The notes below the pieces were generated by a model. That model saw only the letters and a list, made by a program, of their open reading frames with translations, was not told where the DNA came from and ran no database searches. This document shows, one piece after another, positions 26,207 through 37,168 of a stretch of 64,000 nt of DNA. Position numbers and translations under genes: made by a program. This DNA comes from Cladocopium goreaui (taxonomy: Eukaryota; Sar; Dinophyceae; Suessiales; Symbiodiniaceae), in the NCBI GenBank assembly GCA_947184155.2, contig CAMXCT020001854.1:1-64000 (forward strand). Direction: 5' to 3'. Numbering within the stretch: the first letter of the stretch is position 1; each line of letters starts with the position of its first letter.

Positions 26207-27828
26207 CAGGGTGCTTGGTTGGTGCGACCTGCCATTCATTAAGCATAAGCATTTAGTAGTGAAGCTGGACTATGGAAGATGTCTACAGTCGACTCGAGCG
26301 GTTTCGATATTACTTTGTAGCATTTGAGATTGCAGGAGTTGGTTCGAGATATCGATCTATGAATCTGAGTGAATCTACATGAAGTTCAGGACACTTTGTG
26401 TACAGTGTGAAGCCTTATTTGGCTTTATGACTTGAAGCGAATGCTTCCAGAAGCATTCGCTATGCAGTTGAGTCGGGATGTTATGACTCCATCGATTTCG
26501 GAAGCTCTTTGACCTCTTAGAGGTGTATGAATCCGACTGAGATGTTTTTGGATCATCCATCTCGATTCTTGACATGGCTTCGTACATCTGAGATGTTGAT
26601 GAAGCCTGTTTTGTTGCCACTTGCGAGTATTTGAGATACTTTGGCATTGTGAGGACAATGCCTACGTATCTTATTTGAGGTACTCCGGCATTGTGAGGAC
26701 AATGCCTACGTACCTTATTTGAGATACTCCGGTATTGTGAGGACAATGCCTACGTATCTTCCTTGGCCTCTGGATATTTGATCTGGAAGTCTACTTTGTG
26801 ATCTTTGCATCTGTGGCCTACAGCTGACGTTTGGTTATTACAGTAAGCGAACTACTTTAGCGCTATGACTGGTTATGACTGGACATTGGCTGGAAAGTTA
26901 AGCAGATCATTTGAGTATGTGAGATACTCCGGCATTGTGAGGACAATGCCTACGTATCTGGTTTAGCCTCTGGGTGCTTGATCTGGAAAGCTGTATTATG
27001 ATCTTTATGCCTCTGACTTGCTGCTGACTTTTGGTTGTGACAGTAAGCGAACTATGTTAGCGCTATGACTGTTTACGACTGGATATTGGCTAGGAAGTCG
27101 AACAGAGTATTCTATTCTCCTTGGTAGTTTGGAACTATGAGAACACATCTCTATGTGAAAGACTGTTTTGGAGATGGAACATGAGGTTCCTATGTTGCTC
27201 TGTATTGCGAGAGGATTTTGTATAGGAATTTGACTGGAACATTTCGTTCTTAACTAGCCGTGTGACTAGTCTAGACGTTTGGTAGAGACTAGTAACACCG
27301 GCTAGCTGGTTACTTGCGTTTGAATGAGAACCAGTTTGATTTGAGAACTTTTGGAGATGTTTCTGATGTTTTTGTGACTAGGTGATTTGTATATCATAGC
27401 AGTTCGGAATTGTTTCAACAACCTTTAAGGGAAGGTTGTGTGTTGGAAACCTGGAATCGAGTTTCCCAGTTGAGACATCGGCTCAAGGGAGTGGTGTCGA
27501 ATGTTCCGAAGCGAACTGAACTGCAGTATCACTTAGGGCATTGGAAACAGTAGCCACACTTGGACTTTGTTGCTTCCCTTTGGGTTTGTGGCCGTGTGCC
27601 TGCCCTGGATCTTGTTGACCTGTCCTGTTGTGTGGCGTCTGGAGAGAAAAGAGGGAGTCTGACGTGCACTTAGGAGTCGGGGTGGAACAAGTTCCTTTCT
27701 TTGACTTTGTAGGGAAGTAAGTAACTGCGGAGTTGCAAACACAGTAGGTGTTCACTTCTGGCGTAGTGATCTAACGAAAGCGTTGATTTGGGTACACGAG
27801 AGGTGTACTTGGGTTTACGTTTTTCACA
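26207..27828 (+). repeat. 5' LTR
   Basis: It matches 43259-44874 almost base for base and ends ...TTTTTCACA directly before the primer-binding site. The 21 bases between the right copy's purine tract and the shared CAGGG are absent here, so this LTR's first bases are missing or replaced. It contains four hairpins (26634-26959). Confidence 0.85.
26634..26959. repeat. Four hairpins inside the LTR
   Basis: Copies at 26634-26671, 26678-26715, 26722-26759 and 26922-26959. The design is an outer stem AGATAC/GTATCT, 3 x 3 internal loop, inner stem GGCATTGT/ACAATGCC and a GAGG tetraloop. Copy 2 has AGGTAC/GTACCT, a compensatory A-T to G-C exchange. Copy 3 has one G-T-type change. The same array is in the right LTR (43680-44005). 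Confidence 0.85.
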
Positions 27829-27841
27829 TGGTAGCGGAGCG
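27829..27841 (+). other. Primer-binding site
   Basis: TGGTAGCGGAGCG starts immediately after the LTR terminus. TGG plus complementarity to a tRNA acceptor end is the usual LTR-element arrangement; TGGTA-GC resembles initiator-Met-type sites. The exact dinoflagellate tRNA was not checked. Confidence 0.7.
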
Positions 27842-28902
27842 CTGAAAAGGGCTACCCACACCATCTTCCGCTGACCGTTGTTTGTGACAAGATGCTAAGG
27901 ACATCATCTAAGGTGAAATTGGGATCTTGGATATTGGAGCTCCGTGTTCTATGCGCAGAGGCAGAGATGAGCTCGTACTAAGGTGCACCTTTTCCACAGG
28001 AGGTGATGGTCTGAAAGTATAAGGTCACTAGGGAGTGTGAAGTTGGTTTGAGTCTGTTTGGGTTCAGGTAACTTTGGGACCCTGTTTTATGTATAGATTT
28101 CTACGGATCATGAGGATCGTGGGACTGTTTTATTTGGACGACTCTTCGTTTGCAAGTTGTGCAAGATTCGGCAGGGTTTGTTCTTGGTAGGCTGGACAGA
28201 AGTGGATCCATAGTAAGCTGTCGACAGCGGTACCTGTAGGAGAACATACAGAGTTAGTCAGCCCTGGGCAGGACGTGTGACTTGGACGGAGGAGTTGAGT
28301 CTGTGGTGACAGTGGATTCTGTCAGAGCAAGTTTTGTATTTTTTACCTTGTGTAGGTACGTTGTCTGTAGGAGGCGTCCATGTGGTCTTGGCAGTGTTCT
28401 GGTAGGGGTCTGTGTCATGGTGTGACGTATTGCTAGCGTAGGGTCACGAGTGCAAGGCTACGCTGGAGTATCTGAAGATGTTTGCATGGATGGAACGTTC
28501 CTGGACGTAAGAATTTCGTTTCGGCAGTAGAAAGTGACGGTAGGTAACTTGCTGCAGAGGTGTAACTTGGAAATCCCTGAGGGTGGGGCAGCAGATTGCC
28601 AGGTTTGACATCCTCGGACACTGAGGTATTGGACCAAGGTGCAAAGGTTGGGAACCGATAGTGTCAGGTATGTGGTTCTTGTGTACAACTAAGGCACGCC
28701 TTGGGTCTTGAGCTCAGTTGGTATTTAGAAGTGTGATAAGAGAAGGTGTGTCAGGTGACTGAGGTGAGCATGTGAAGAGCGCTTTCTGAATTGTCATAAC
28801 AGTGTTACTCAATCTGAGGATTTGATTTGTTTTGTTTGGAGCCCAATACGCATGAAATTTTGTTTTATTTGAGTACATTGTGGATGATTGAAGGTGGAAG
28901 TC
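27842..28902. other. LTR-element leader, no recognised gene
   Basis: About 1.06 kb between primer-binding site and first ORF. It is G/T-rich like the rest of the interior and has no supported coding frame. Confidence 0.4.
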
Positions 28903-29376
28903 ATGCTTGTCACTGATGACGCCAAGTATGGTTCAAGAAGGTCAGAGGTAGCTCTGGCTGCTATGTCTAAACAGGAGTCGACATCCGTGACGTCTAGCAC
29001 TAAGCCATCAGTGATTAAGGAGAGCTTCGGCAAGAAGGGCCAGTCTATCAAAGCTGCGAGGCGTCGAGCATATCCCATTGATGCGGCTACCTGTACCGCA
29101 TCTGTTGTCATTGATGTGGATCGGCGACGTAGAGAATATCCCATTGACGCGGCTACTTGTGCCACACCCGTTGTCATTAATGCGGAAGAGGGTATGGCGG
29201 GCATCAGAAGGGAGCTACCGTTGATCGATGCTGCGGCAATGTCTATATCTGGGAAGGAAGGTCACGGGGATGCACGTGCCGACTCGGATGATGAGTTGAC
29301 GAGTGTGAGTGACGTCCCGGAGAGGACAGCTGAAGAAGACTTGCTCAGAGAAGTTGGGCTGAGTGATCCTAGTTAG
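28903..29376 (+). CDS. LTR-element ORF with internal peptide repeats
   Basis: About 157 residues from ATG 28903 (the frame is open slightly upstream from a TTG). It contains two near-identical units around YPIDAATC-x-A-x-VVI encoded by a tandem 66-bp repeat, and a third weaker unit (LPLIDAAAMSI). The C-terminus is acidic (DSDDELTSVSD). Not recognised; the repeat and the acidic tail suggest a scaffold or structural (gag-like) role. Its position just after the leader fits a gag-region gene. Confidence 0.5.
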   Translation: MLVTDDAKYGSRRSEVALAAMSKQESTSVTSSTKPSVIKESFGKKGQSIKAARRRAYPIDAATCTASVVIDVDRRRREYPIDAATCATPVVINAEEGMAGIRRELPLIDAAAMSISGKEGHGDARADSDDELTSVSDVPERTAEEDLLREVGLSDPS

Positions 29377-29733
29377 GCCATAGTTTGCTGGTTTGGGAGG
29401 AGACGTCAGTAGGAATAGCTTTTGTGCTTTGCGGTTGGCTGCCTGGAAAGAGATAACTCGTTTAGCTCCGTTTTGTTGATGTCGGAGCTTGAGACGTTGA
29501 ACTGTCTGTGACCTAGAGGTGTATAAGGTCGTTGGCTTAGAGAGGTAAAGCTGGAAGCGACAAGGAAAGCCGTTGGGTCAGTTTTTGTGATGTCTGCACA
29601 TGAGAAGTGTTGAAGTTTTTGGGTTTCCAAGAATAGGAGCTTTGGATGAACCTCCATTTTCGTTTCCGCAGCTGTTTGTGACTGTTTTGTGTCAAGAGTC
29701 CTGAGACCGTGGCTGTGTGTCCGTGTTTCCAAT

Positions 29734-30108
29734 ATGGAGTCGATCAAGCTCTGGATTGCTTTGATGCCTAAGCAGCTGGAAGAGTTGAATAAGGGCAATG
29801 AAGTGTTTCCAGATGAATACTCCGGCCGTTTTGGTCTACGTTTGGGACCTAAGGAGGCTGTGGATCGTGCTCAGTACTTTATGGATTGGACACCTGAAGG
29901 TTTGAAGGGTGAGTTCCATCAGAAAGACTATGCGGTGATGGAAATGGAAGTCTTTGCGCTCGGGTACCTTGTGAAAGTTGAGAGTGGAGTCTTGGAGAAG
30001 ACTAAGCCCACGGAGTATCGCTGGCATGGACCTGTGAAGTGCGAGGAGTGGGATAGCAACGGGCGCTTGTTGTACCGCCTTAGTGAGATGGCTGTCAAGT
30101 TCATTTAA
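29734..30108 (+). CDS. LTR-element hypothetical protein
   Basis: 124 residues from ATG 29734. Not recognised. It is compact, with aromatic-rich beta-type segments (GRFGLRLGPKEAVDRAQYF) and ends KFI-stop. No metal-binding or catalytic motif is seen. Codon use looks like its neighbours in the interior. Confidence 0.5.
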   Translation: MESIKLWIALMPKQLEELNKGNEVFPDEYSGRFGLRLGPKEAVDRAQYFMDWTPEGLKGEFHQKDYAVMEMEVFALGYLVKVESGVLEKTKPTEYRWHGPVKCEEWDSNGRLLYRLSEMAVKFI

Positions 30109-30687
30109 CTGGTCAGGGTCCAAGTGTAGCGATCGGGCAGACCATGGAGTATTAGGAATAGTTTTTGAATCACAGTTTGAAATGCGGAAGGGAAAGAAGA
30201 AAGAGTTCCTTCGGCAGCCTGGAGGGTCTGCGTTGCTTATGTGATGGATGGACAGTTTGCATTGCTGTAGGGAAACTTTGAATTTGGATATCTGGAATTG
30301 TCATGCAGAGTTGGAGATTGACTGTAGGGTCATGGGTCGTTGGTTCAGAGGGACTGTATGCGGCAAGAATCACAGTCAAGAGATCAGCCTGTGTTGAGAC
30401 TTGCAGTGATGTGTGTTTTGTTTCACTCCTTTTTGTGGCATGTTGGCTGTAGGTCATGTGTTGAAAGTGACTTGTCGATTGATTGCCTGGAGAGGAGCGT
30501 TGAGAATATTTTGATAGGCTGAGGTTGGGAGTAGGTCCTGGAGGTCACTAGTGTAGGTGTTTGGACTGTGGAGACTCCGACAACTTGCCTAGAAGTCTTT
30601 GGAGATAAGAGTTGAGAAATCACTGGAATGTGAGTGGCTCAAGCGTTTAAGCTCAAGGAAAGTATCGCCACATAGTCTATACCAGGA

Positions 30688-30978
30688 ATGGACAATCGCG
30701 ACAACCGACCACTACGTGAAGCAATGGAAGAAAGGTACATTGAGTGGATTGTCGGATTGGAGAAGTTGACGAGTATCTTTCGGATAGTCCAGACTATGCT
30801 TGTTCTCATGGAATGGCTTCTACCTTTGCTTGAAGATGTTCGTTTGAATGCGAACCAACGGGACATCATGACAATGTTCCGTGATCATCTCTCAGAATTG
30901 GAGATCGAGATGCAAAGGCAGATTTTTGAGATGCGTGAGCGTATCTTAGGCCGATATCAGAGGTCACTGCAAGGTTGA
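30688..30978 (+). CDS. LTR-element small helical protein
   Basis: 96 residues from ATG 30688. Almost wholly alpha-helical and amphipathic, with Glu/Arg-rich heptads in the second half, a probable coiled coil. Not recognised; such proteins in LTR elements often belong to the gag region (inference). Confidence 0.5.
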   Translation: MDNRDNRPLREAMEERYIEWIVGLEKLTSIFRIVQTMLVLMEWLLPLLEDVRLNANQRDIMTMFRDHLSELEIEMQRQIFEMRERILGRYQRSLQG

Positions 30979-31762
30979 AATACCTGTGACCCATTTCTGT
31001 GTGATCAAGTTGCCAGATGTAGTCAATAGAGTTTCTGGCAGTATTGGTATGCGTGAGAGAAATAGGTGAAAGTGCGGCTTGAGCGCGTGCAATTGATGAT
31101 TGGCACATTTCAGTTGTTTGTTTGATGCAGTCATGTTGCAAGAGTGTGGAATGCCGTCATGTGGAATCTCGTTTTTAAATGAAACGGAACAAACAAATGA
31201 AACACAAACAAATTTTGATTGTTTTGTGCAATGCGCCTTGTTTTTGTTGCAGTTAGATTTTTGTTTGTTTGTCAGTTGGCGAGAGCAATTTTTGCGGAAA
31301 TGGCTTGTTGAAGGGTTCTGATCAAACCACGGAGACATCCTCATTTCCTGAACATGTGCATGTCTGTCAATCGATTTTTTTGAGTTGGTGCTGCATACAA
31401 TAGGGATTGCACAGTGAACTCACGAGAACTTGTTTTAGTTTTAGGGATGGTGACTGTTTTGGTGGTTTGTAGAGAGAAGGACAGTCAGGTTTTTCCCTGA
31501 TTTTGCTGCTTTGGAAGTGAGGCCAGATTGTGTTGCATGTTGGAACTTGTGATACTGGTTCGCAAAATTCTGGTATGCTGGTGGCGTCCAGAATTTTGGG
31601 AAACAGTCTTGTGAATGATTTGTGTTGTTTAGTGACTTGTGTTGTTTGGCATGTCTTTCATGTTGGTATGATGGAAATGGAAGAATGCGGCTCTACCTTC
31701 AACAGGGATTGTCTGCCCGTGTCGTCCAAGCCTTGCATCGTAGACTCGCGAGGGTAGTCAGC

Positions 31763-32493
31763 ATGGCAGGTGAAGGTGGACCCCACATTCATGGTGTGCC
31801 AGGGGAAGGTGAACTCCGTGGCAATGATGCGGAAGGAGACCGAGCTGACCGATCGAGATCACCAGCTCGAGCCGCGTTGGAAGCCCCTGGAGCCGCGTTG
31901 GAAGCCCCTGGAGCCGCGTTGGAAGTCCCTGGAATGCCAGCTGAAGAAGGCCGTGATGTGGAGGTTCCTCCAAACCCTGAGGATGTCATTGAGGATACCA
32001 TTGGGGATCCCGAGATTTCGATGATGATGGCTTCAAAGGCCTTGGCGCAGAGTATCCTGGCATGCTCACGCCGAATTGCAGCCATGTCGGAAGAGCTGAA
32101 CCAGGCCATGGAAGGGTACAATGAAGGACGCCTGGAATTAGTGAAAAGCCTGGGAAGTATCAAAGAGCAGCTTGCTCTTCATGCACATGGGGCAACGGCG
32201 ATGGGTAGTACCGTTGCTCATCAAAGCAACGAGGTAAAAAAGCTGCTCGCTGCTTTCGACAAGTTCAGTCACATAGCCAAATGGTCGCTGAAAGGCAACA
32301 ATACCCTTGAAGATAACATTGGCTCTGTGAAAGAAGAAGTGGAAAATCGAGGGGAGAAAATAGAACAGGCCATCAAGGTAGGCCTTGGAGAGGTGACTGG
32401 CCTCCTTCGAGATCTCATCCGGGTGATCGGAGAAAAGGGTGAACCAGATCCTTCGAAGGCCCCAGGGATGCCGATGCCTGAAAGGATGGTTAC
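31763..32493 (+). CDS. LTR-element coiled-coil ORF, interrupted by YR element 1
   Basis: From ATG 31763 (MAGEGGPH; the frame is open upstream). An N-terminal Pro/Ala segment carries three 21-bp tandem repeats (peptide EAPGAAL, about 31876-31938). A long helical region from about 32010 to 32440 has features of a coiled coil. The reading frame enters element 1 at GGTTAC (32488-32493). A Gly/Pro-rich continuation appears after the element at 41071 but is off by one base, so the frame join is not exact. Gag-like by position and composition; function unknown. Confidence 0.55.
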
Positions 32494-33004
32494 TTCTGCT
32501 TGCAGACGACACTTTCTCTCCGTAGTACTAAACAGGGCTCTACTGTGCCCGGTCTGTATATATATGTGCAATTGACCTCTCCTATATATACTCCCATGTC
32601 CCCGCGTCTCTGCGCGAAGCTCACATACCTGTTTATGATATTTGACCGGCTAAGTAAATGCGCAAGCACTGGAAACTTTGGCCCTTAAACTCTGGAAACC
32701 AAAACCCAACCAAGAGAAACCCAAACCAAATCTTATTTCTCTGCGGTTTATCTGAAACCAGCCGTTGCATGCGCTGAGTGGTTTGGTTATCTCTGTGGAG
32801 GGGTTTTTGTCAGAGTTTATTTTTGAAGAGCTGCTGTCATCAAAATTTTTAAGTCAATGTTTTAACACTATATCAGAGATCTTGACAAGTTGTTTCTTAT
32901 TATCACCACCTGAATATCTTGAGGACTCGATGTCAATGTTGTAGCAACTTTGGATTAAGGGTGGTGGGCGGGTTCCATAAAACTTTGGAACGGCAGAAAA
33001 CTGT
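32488..33004 (+). repeat. Element 1 split direct repeat A1
   Basis: 517 bp, matching 40073-40589 with one visible difference. It begins at GGTTAC shared with the flanking target. Confidence 0.9.
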
Positions 33005-33198
33005 AGAGTCGGGGGTGTATGCCATGGAGTTGCAGTGGTGACCCTACTCTTAAGGGAAAAGCATTGATAGCGGCACTTGAGGCTGAGAAGAAGTTTCAAT
33101 TTCCTGTTTTTGCTCGTGGTTTTCTCACTGGATTTTGGACAGGTGTGGCCTTCATTTGCTGGATGCTACTTTGCTAACTCAGTATCTGCCCTTTTTCA

Positions 33199-35327
33199 AT
33201 GATTGATGGAGATGATCCAGGTTGCTCATCCCCGAGACCTTTGCGAGGTTTCCGCAGACGATGGACTGATTTGGGGTCCGTTGCAGCTGCTTCACAGGTG
33301 GGTTCCTCAGAACAGGATTTTGATGCAAATGCAAATTTACCGGAGTTTACTTCACCTGGACTGGACTTGTTTGGATTCCCTGGCGATTCAGACTGCATCG
33401 ATGGTTGGGCGCTTATCCATGAGGGTTTAGCCAGAGAGGAATCTGAATTGTACGAGCCTGAGTCACCTGTAAATGAAGCCGCTGTTTTTCAACGTGGACC
33501 TGATGTCACAGACCCTTTGGGAGTTGAATCTGTATGGCAACATTGTGCTTTGGCTGCTCAGAGCAAGCGTCAGAGGTTGGACAGGACAAAGATGCCTTGG
33601 GAACAGTCTCCATTCAGTACAGCATTTGGTGTTGCTGACAAGTGGAGTGGAACTGCTGTTTCAAACCTTGATGACATGTTCAAACCTTCACTTTTTGGTT
33701 GCATGGATGTTTTACAGTCGAGGGTTGTTTCTGAGCATGCTGATGCTGCACCGTCTGTGGTGACAACTACGCCTGTAGTCAGCATCAACCTCAGAAAGGT
33801 GCGACGGGAAATGCCTGACGAAGACCTCAGACGGGTTGCACTGGCAAAACTCAGAGACATCATATTACAAGACCCGTTGGCTACGCAGTTGGGTACAAGT
33901 GTTCACAACATGTTGCAGGCAGGTTGCAGTCATGAGGTTGCACTTCAGTCGATTGCAGACTGCTTCAGGATGAAGGCTTCTTCGACTTTGCAGAAGCGGG
34001 CAAGTTCCTTGTGGCGTTTGGGACGGCTGCTCAGAACAGGTGGCTTCTTGAACCTCCTGAGGGTCACAGAAGAGGCCCTATACAGAGCTTTGTGTGACTT
34101 GCGGGAGGGTGGATCAGGGGCCACGACTGCACAGCACATGTTGGAGGCTTTGCATTTTTTGGATGCGACGGCAAGATTGGTTTTGATTGATCTTCGAACT
34201 GTCATATCAGGACGTTGCAAGGGCGTTGCAAAAGACATGTTCCTCATGAAAAACCCTCTTGAACAGAAGCATCCATTGACTTTGGAGAATGTGAGGTTTT
34301 TGGAGGATCTGTACCATACCCTTCCAAACAGTATGAAGTGCATATTGGGCCAACTCCTATTTTGTGTGCACTCCTGCTGTCGATGGCGGGACTCACAGAG
34401 AGTCAAGATGCTGTGGGTGGAGCAAGGGCATGGTGAGACCTTGGTCCATGCAGACGCCCTGGCATCCAAGACGGCCGTCAGTGCAGAAGCGCGCACGAGG
34501 TACTTGCCTTATGTGGCGCTGGGCTCTGGCGTCAATGGTGTGGACTGGGGTGCTGATTGGGTGACAGTACGTATGTTGGAAGGCCTCGAATATCAGGACT
34601 TCATTTTGCCGAGCTTTTCTGAGAGAGCAAGTTGCTGGACGGAGAGTCCAATGAGCGCGTCAGAGGCGACGTACTGGCTCAGAGAGTTCCTTGGAGAGTC
34701 ATTGTCTCCCATGGATGCTTTCATGTATGGATCTCACAGCTGCAAGTCTACACTTTTGACCTGGGCAGGGAGGTGCGTGACAATTTCATTCACTCCGATG
34801 GAGCGCAGGTTACTGGGCCATCATCTTGAACCCAGCATGAAGAGCATTTTGACTTATTCAAGAGAGGCTTTCACAACTGTGTATTCAAAAGTTTTGCAGA
34901 TGTTTCGTTTGATGCGTGATGGATCTTACAATCCGGACTTGCCGGCCATTGACCGCGTTGTCCAGCTCTCAGAAACGGTGCAGAAGAACCACAGACAGCT
35001 GGTGTTGACACTTCAGTTGCTGATGCATGTGACAGTGATTCAGAATCCAGTGTGGCTTCTGATTGTGGCGCAGCTGGTGAAGAGTGCTGTGAACCAGGCT
35101 TGGGTGAGGACATGGGTTTGACCTCGCTCTTCCCAGATTTTCCTGGGGTACCTGAAGCAGCGTTGATGGTGCACAAAGTATCCAAACTTGTTCATGCCAT
35201 GAATGAAGATGGTTTTCTTGTTTGTGGCCGGAGGCCCTCAGTGAATTTCATGCAGTACAGTCGAATGACCAGAGACCGTGACCTGTGTGAAGGATGCCGA
35301 CAATGCAGGAACTCCTTTCAGCATTGA
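33199..35327 (+). pseudogene. Element 1 tyrosine recombinase, frameshifted near 34975
   Basis: From ATG 33199 the frame runs to 35121, but its last ~45 codons are out of phase. An acidic linker and the conserved C-terminal zinc-type motif continue in another frame to 35327 (CGR...C-x2-C). Recombinase signatures: box I Arg in CCRWRDSQ, a Lys in ASKTA, HSCKST in place of H-x2-R, LLGHH, and the Tyr of TYSRE. The equivalent intact proteins are at 48915-51218 and 55190-57295. A single-base indel around 34970-34985 explains the break. Without the repair the protein would retain the catalytic Tyr but lose the C-terminal domain. Confidence 0.8.
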
Positions 35328-35973
35328 CCTGTAGAGCGCTGACCTTGGCAAATCTTGAGCGATGCAAGAGGAAAAGACTTTGGCGCAACCGAGCGTCGAT
35401 TGATTGTCCATCTCGTTTTTGCTTCAGTGTGTCAATGCAAGATTTTCTCACCTGTTTGACTGTTGGGGCCTGTTTCATAAACTCTGTAGTGGCATTGTAT
35501 AGATTGTTAGGTAGAGGTTTGGTTTGATGAATCGATATCATCTTGTCTGACAAAACCAAACGTTGCGAAACAAAACGCAAACTTTGCAGAAGCAGTCAAA
35601 CTCATGTTGTGGGAGTTTCACATCAGAGTGATCCAACAAACCCACGGGACATGGGATTAAAGACATGTTGGACTTGCAGTTTCCTTGTGGAGTTGTGGCA
35701 GCGGAAAACCAGCATTCCGTGGCTTGTCAAAGCTCAGAGGCAGCTGAAAAGTCTGGACGTTAGAAGAATGGTTTGGTGATCCAAAGTGCAATGATCAGTT
35801 TTACAAACTCTTTCTTGCAGTGCACAACATATTGGTCAGTTGGACCCCTTGTGCATTGATGGAAAATTTTGCATGCAAAGGTTTTTATACTTGTACTGAG
35901 TTTCAGGTGAATACGTTGAACATGATTTTATTTGCAACCAAAGCTAGCGGAGTTTCTCCGTTGCTGAGCCGCG
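35328..35973. other. Element 1 YR-Gag intergenic region
   Basis: About 650 bases with no gene. It contains pyrimidine-rich AG sites (around 35820 and 35907) that could be trans-splice acceptors for the Gag message. Confidence 0.35.
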
Positions 35974-37168
35974 ATGTCATCGACCTTGGATTCAGAAGCT
36001 GCATTTACTGACCGCGCAAAGCAGGTTGGGCTGGAATCATGGGTGGTTGATAAAATCAGAGAGAAGCGGTTTGCGACATTTGGCAAATTTGCATTTGGTT
36101 TTTCGTATTCTCCTAGCAGTGCTGATGAGACTCCTTTGCGTGAGTTCATGACAAAGCTTTTGGACGAAGAGCCTAGCAGCGATCAGATGTCGTCTCTCAG
36201 ACGATTATTCTTCGAGAGTCACACCATGGCTCTCACGGATGTGAGGCAGAGAGCAGAAAGTAACCCCGATCCTGGGGTACCAACTCGGAAGTTGCCTACG
36301 GCAGAAAGGATTGCCAGGCAGAAAGCTCAAGAAGGTCGCCTAGGAGGACTGGTTTTCAATCCGACGACAATACCGTCGAATCATTTGGTGGACTTGTTCG
36401 TTGATATGATTGAGACAGGGATACTGGTATATGTGAAACCAGAAGCTTGTTGCAATCGTGCTCAAGAAGTTGAGATGGTCAAAAAGGATCCCTCAGTATC
36501 CACTGATGCAGCTGGGCTCCTTAAGTTGGGGGCAAAGAGTTCTGACCCGACTTGTGAGGCCAACACAGAGATCAAACTTAGAGCGGCATGGCAGAGGAGG
36601 AATTTAGCAATGGACCTGGCCGGATTGGCCTCCTTTGATGTTACTGAATGCTGGACCCAATTCCTCTTTACCCAGCTACTGCGAGAACAGCCAAAAGGTT
36701 TCTCCAAGATCACCCTCCAGCAGCTTCTGGACTGCGACAAGCAGCTCTTCATTCAAGCCTCCCATATCACCATGGGGCGACTGTCAGCTGATCCCCAAGG
36801 GAAGAAACCTTTGGACGAAACGTTTTTGAAGTTGAAGGACGCCACAGAAATTTTGCAGTATCTCACGCCGCTGCCTTCACACCGAGCTCATGACCCTCCG
36901 CCTTCAGCGGACAGCGCGAACAGAGCAGCCCTCAAAGGGCAAAGGCAAAGGCAAAGGCGGCTCAGGAGGCCCTGGACCACGTGCACAGCTACCAGATGGC
37001 TGTGTCACACATGATGATGACAAGCGGCCACTTTGTTTTGCCTACCAGTCAGGCAAGTGCAAGTTCAAGGGGGCCCCGGGAAAACGGTGCGCTCGTGGAT
37101 ATCACAAGTGCTACAAGAAAGGTTGCTATCGGCCAAAGCCGTATTACCTATGCAACCATTCAGACTGA
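35974..37168 (+). pseudogene. Element 1 Gag-like protein with CCCH-type motif, one frameshift
   Basis: From ATG 35974. The start resembles the other copies (M-S-S-x-x-D-SEAAF). Homologous blocks include R(R/-)LFFE and KLP-x-x-ER. The frame slips by one base in the GGCAAA repeats around 36915-36940, then encodes a KGKGKGK basic linker and C-x7-C-x9-C-x4-H plus further Cys. It ends at TGA 37166-37168, here followed by AGG and not CTA. The MTase remnant continues in the same frame after that stop. Confidence 0.75.

Noticed and set aside
26375..27864. Several minus-strand ORFs of 60-123 codons in the LTRs, present twice
   Set aside because: They are duplicated only because the LTR is duplicated, run antisense to the element and cross the hairpin array; no protein-like composition.
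32500..32688. 62- and 69-codon frames repeated at 32500 and 40064
   Set aside because: They lie in split repeat A and are duplicated with it; not genes.
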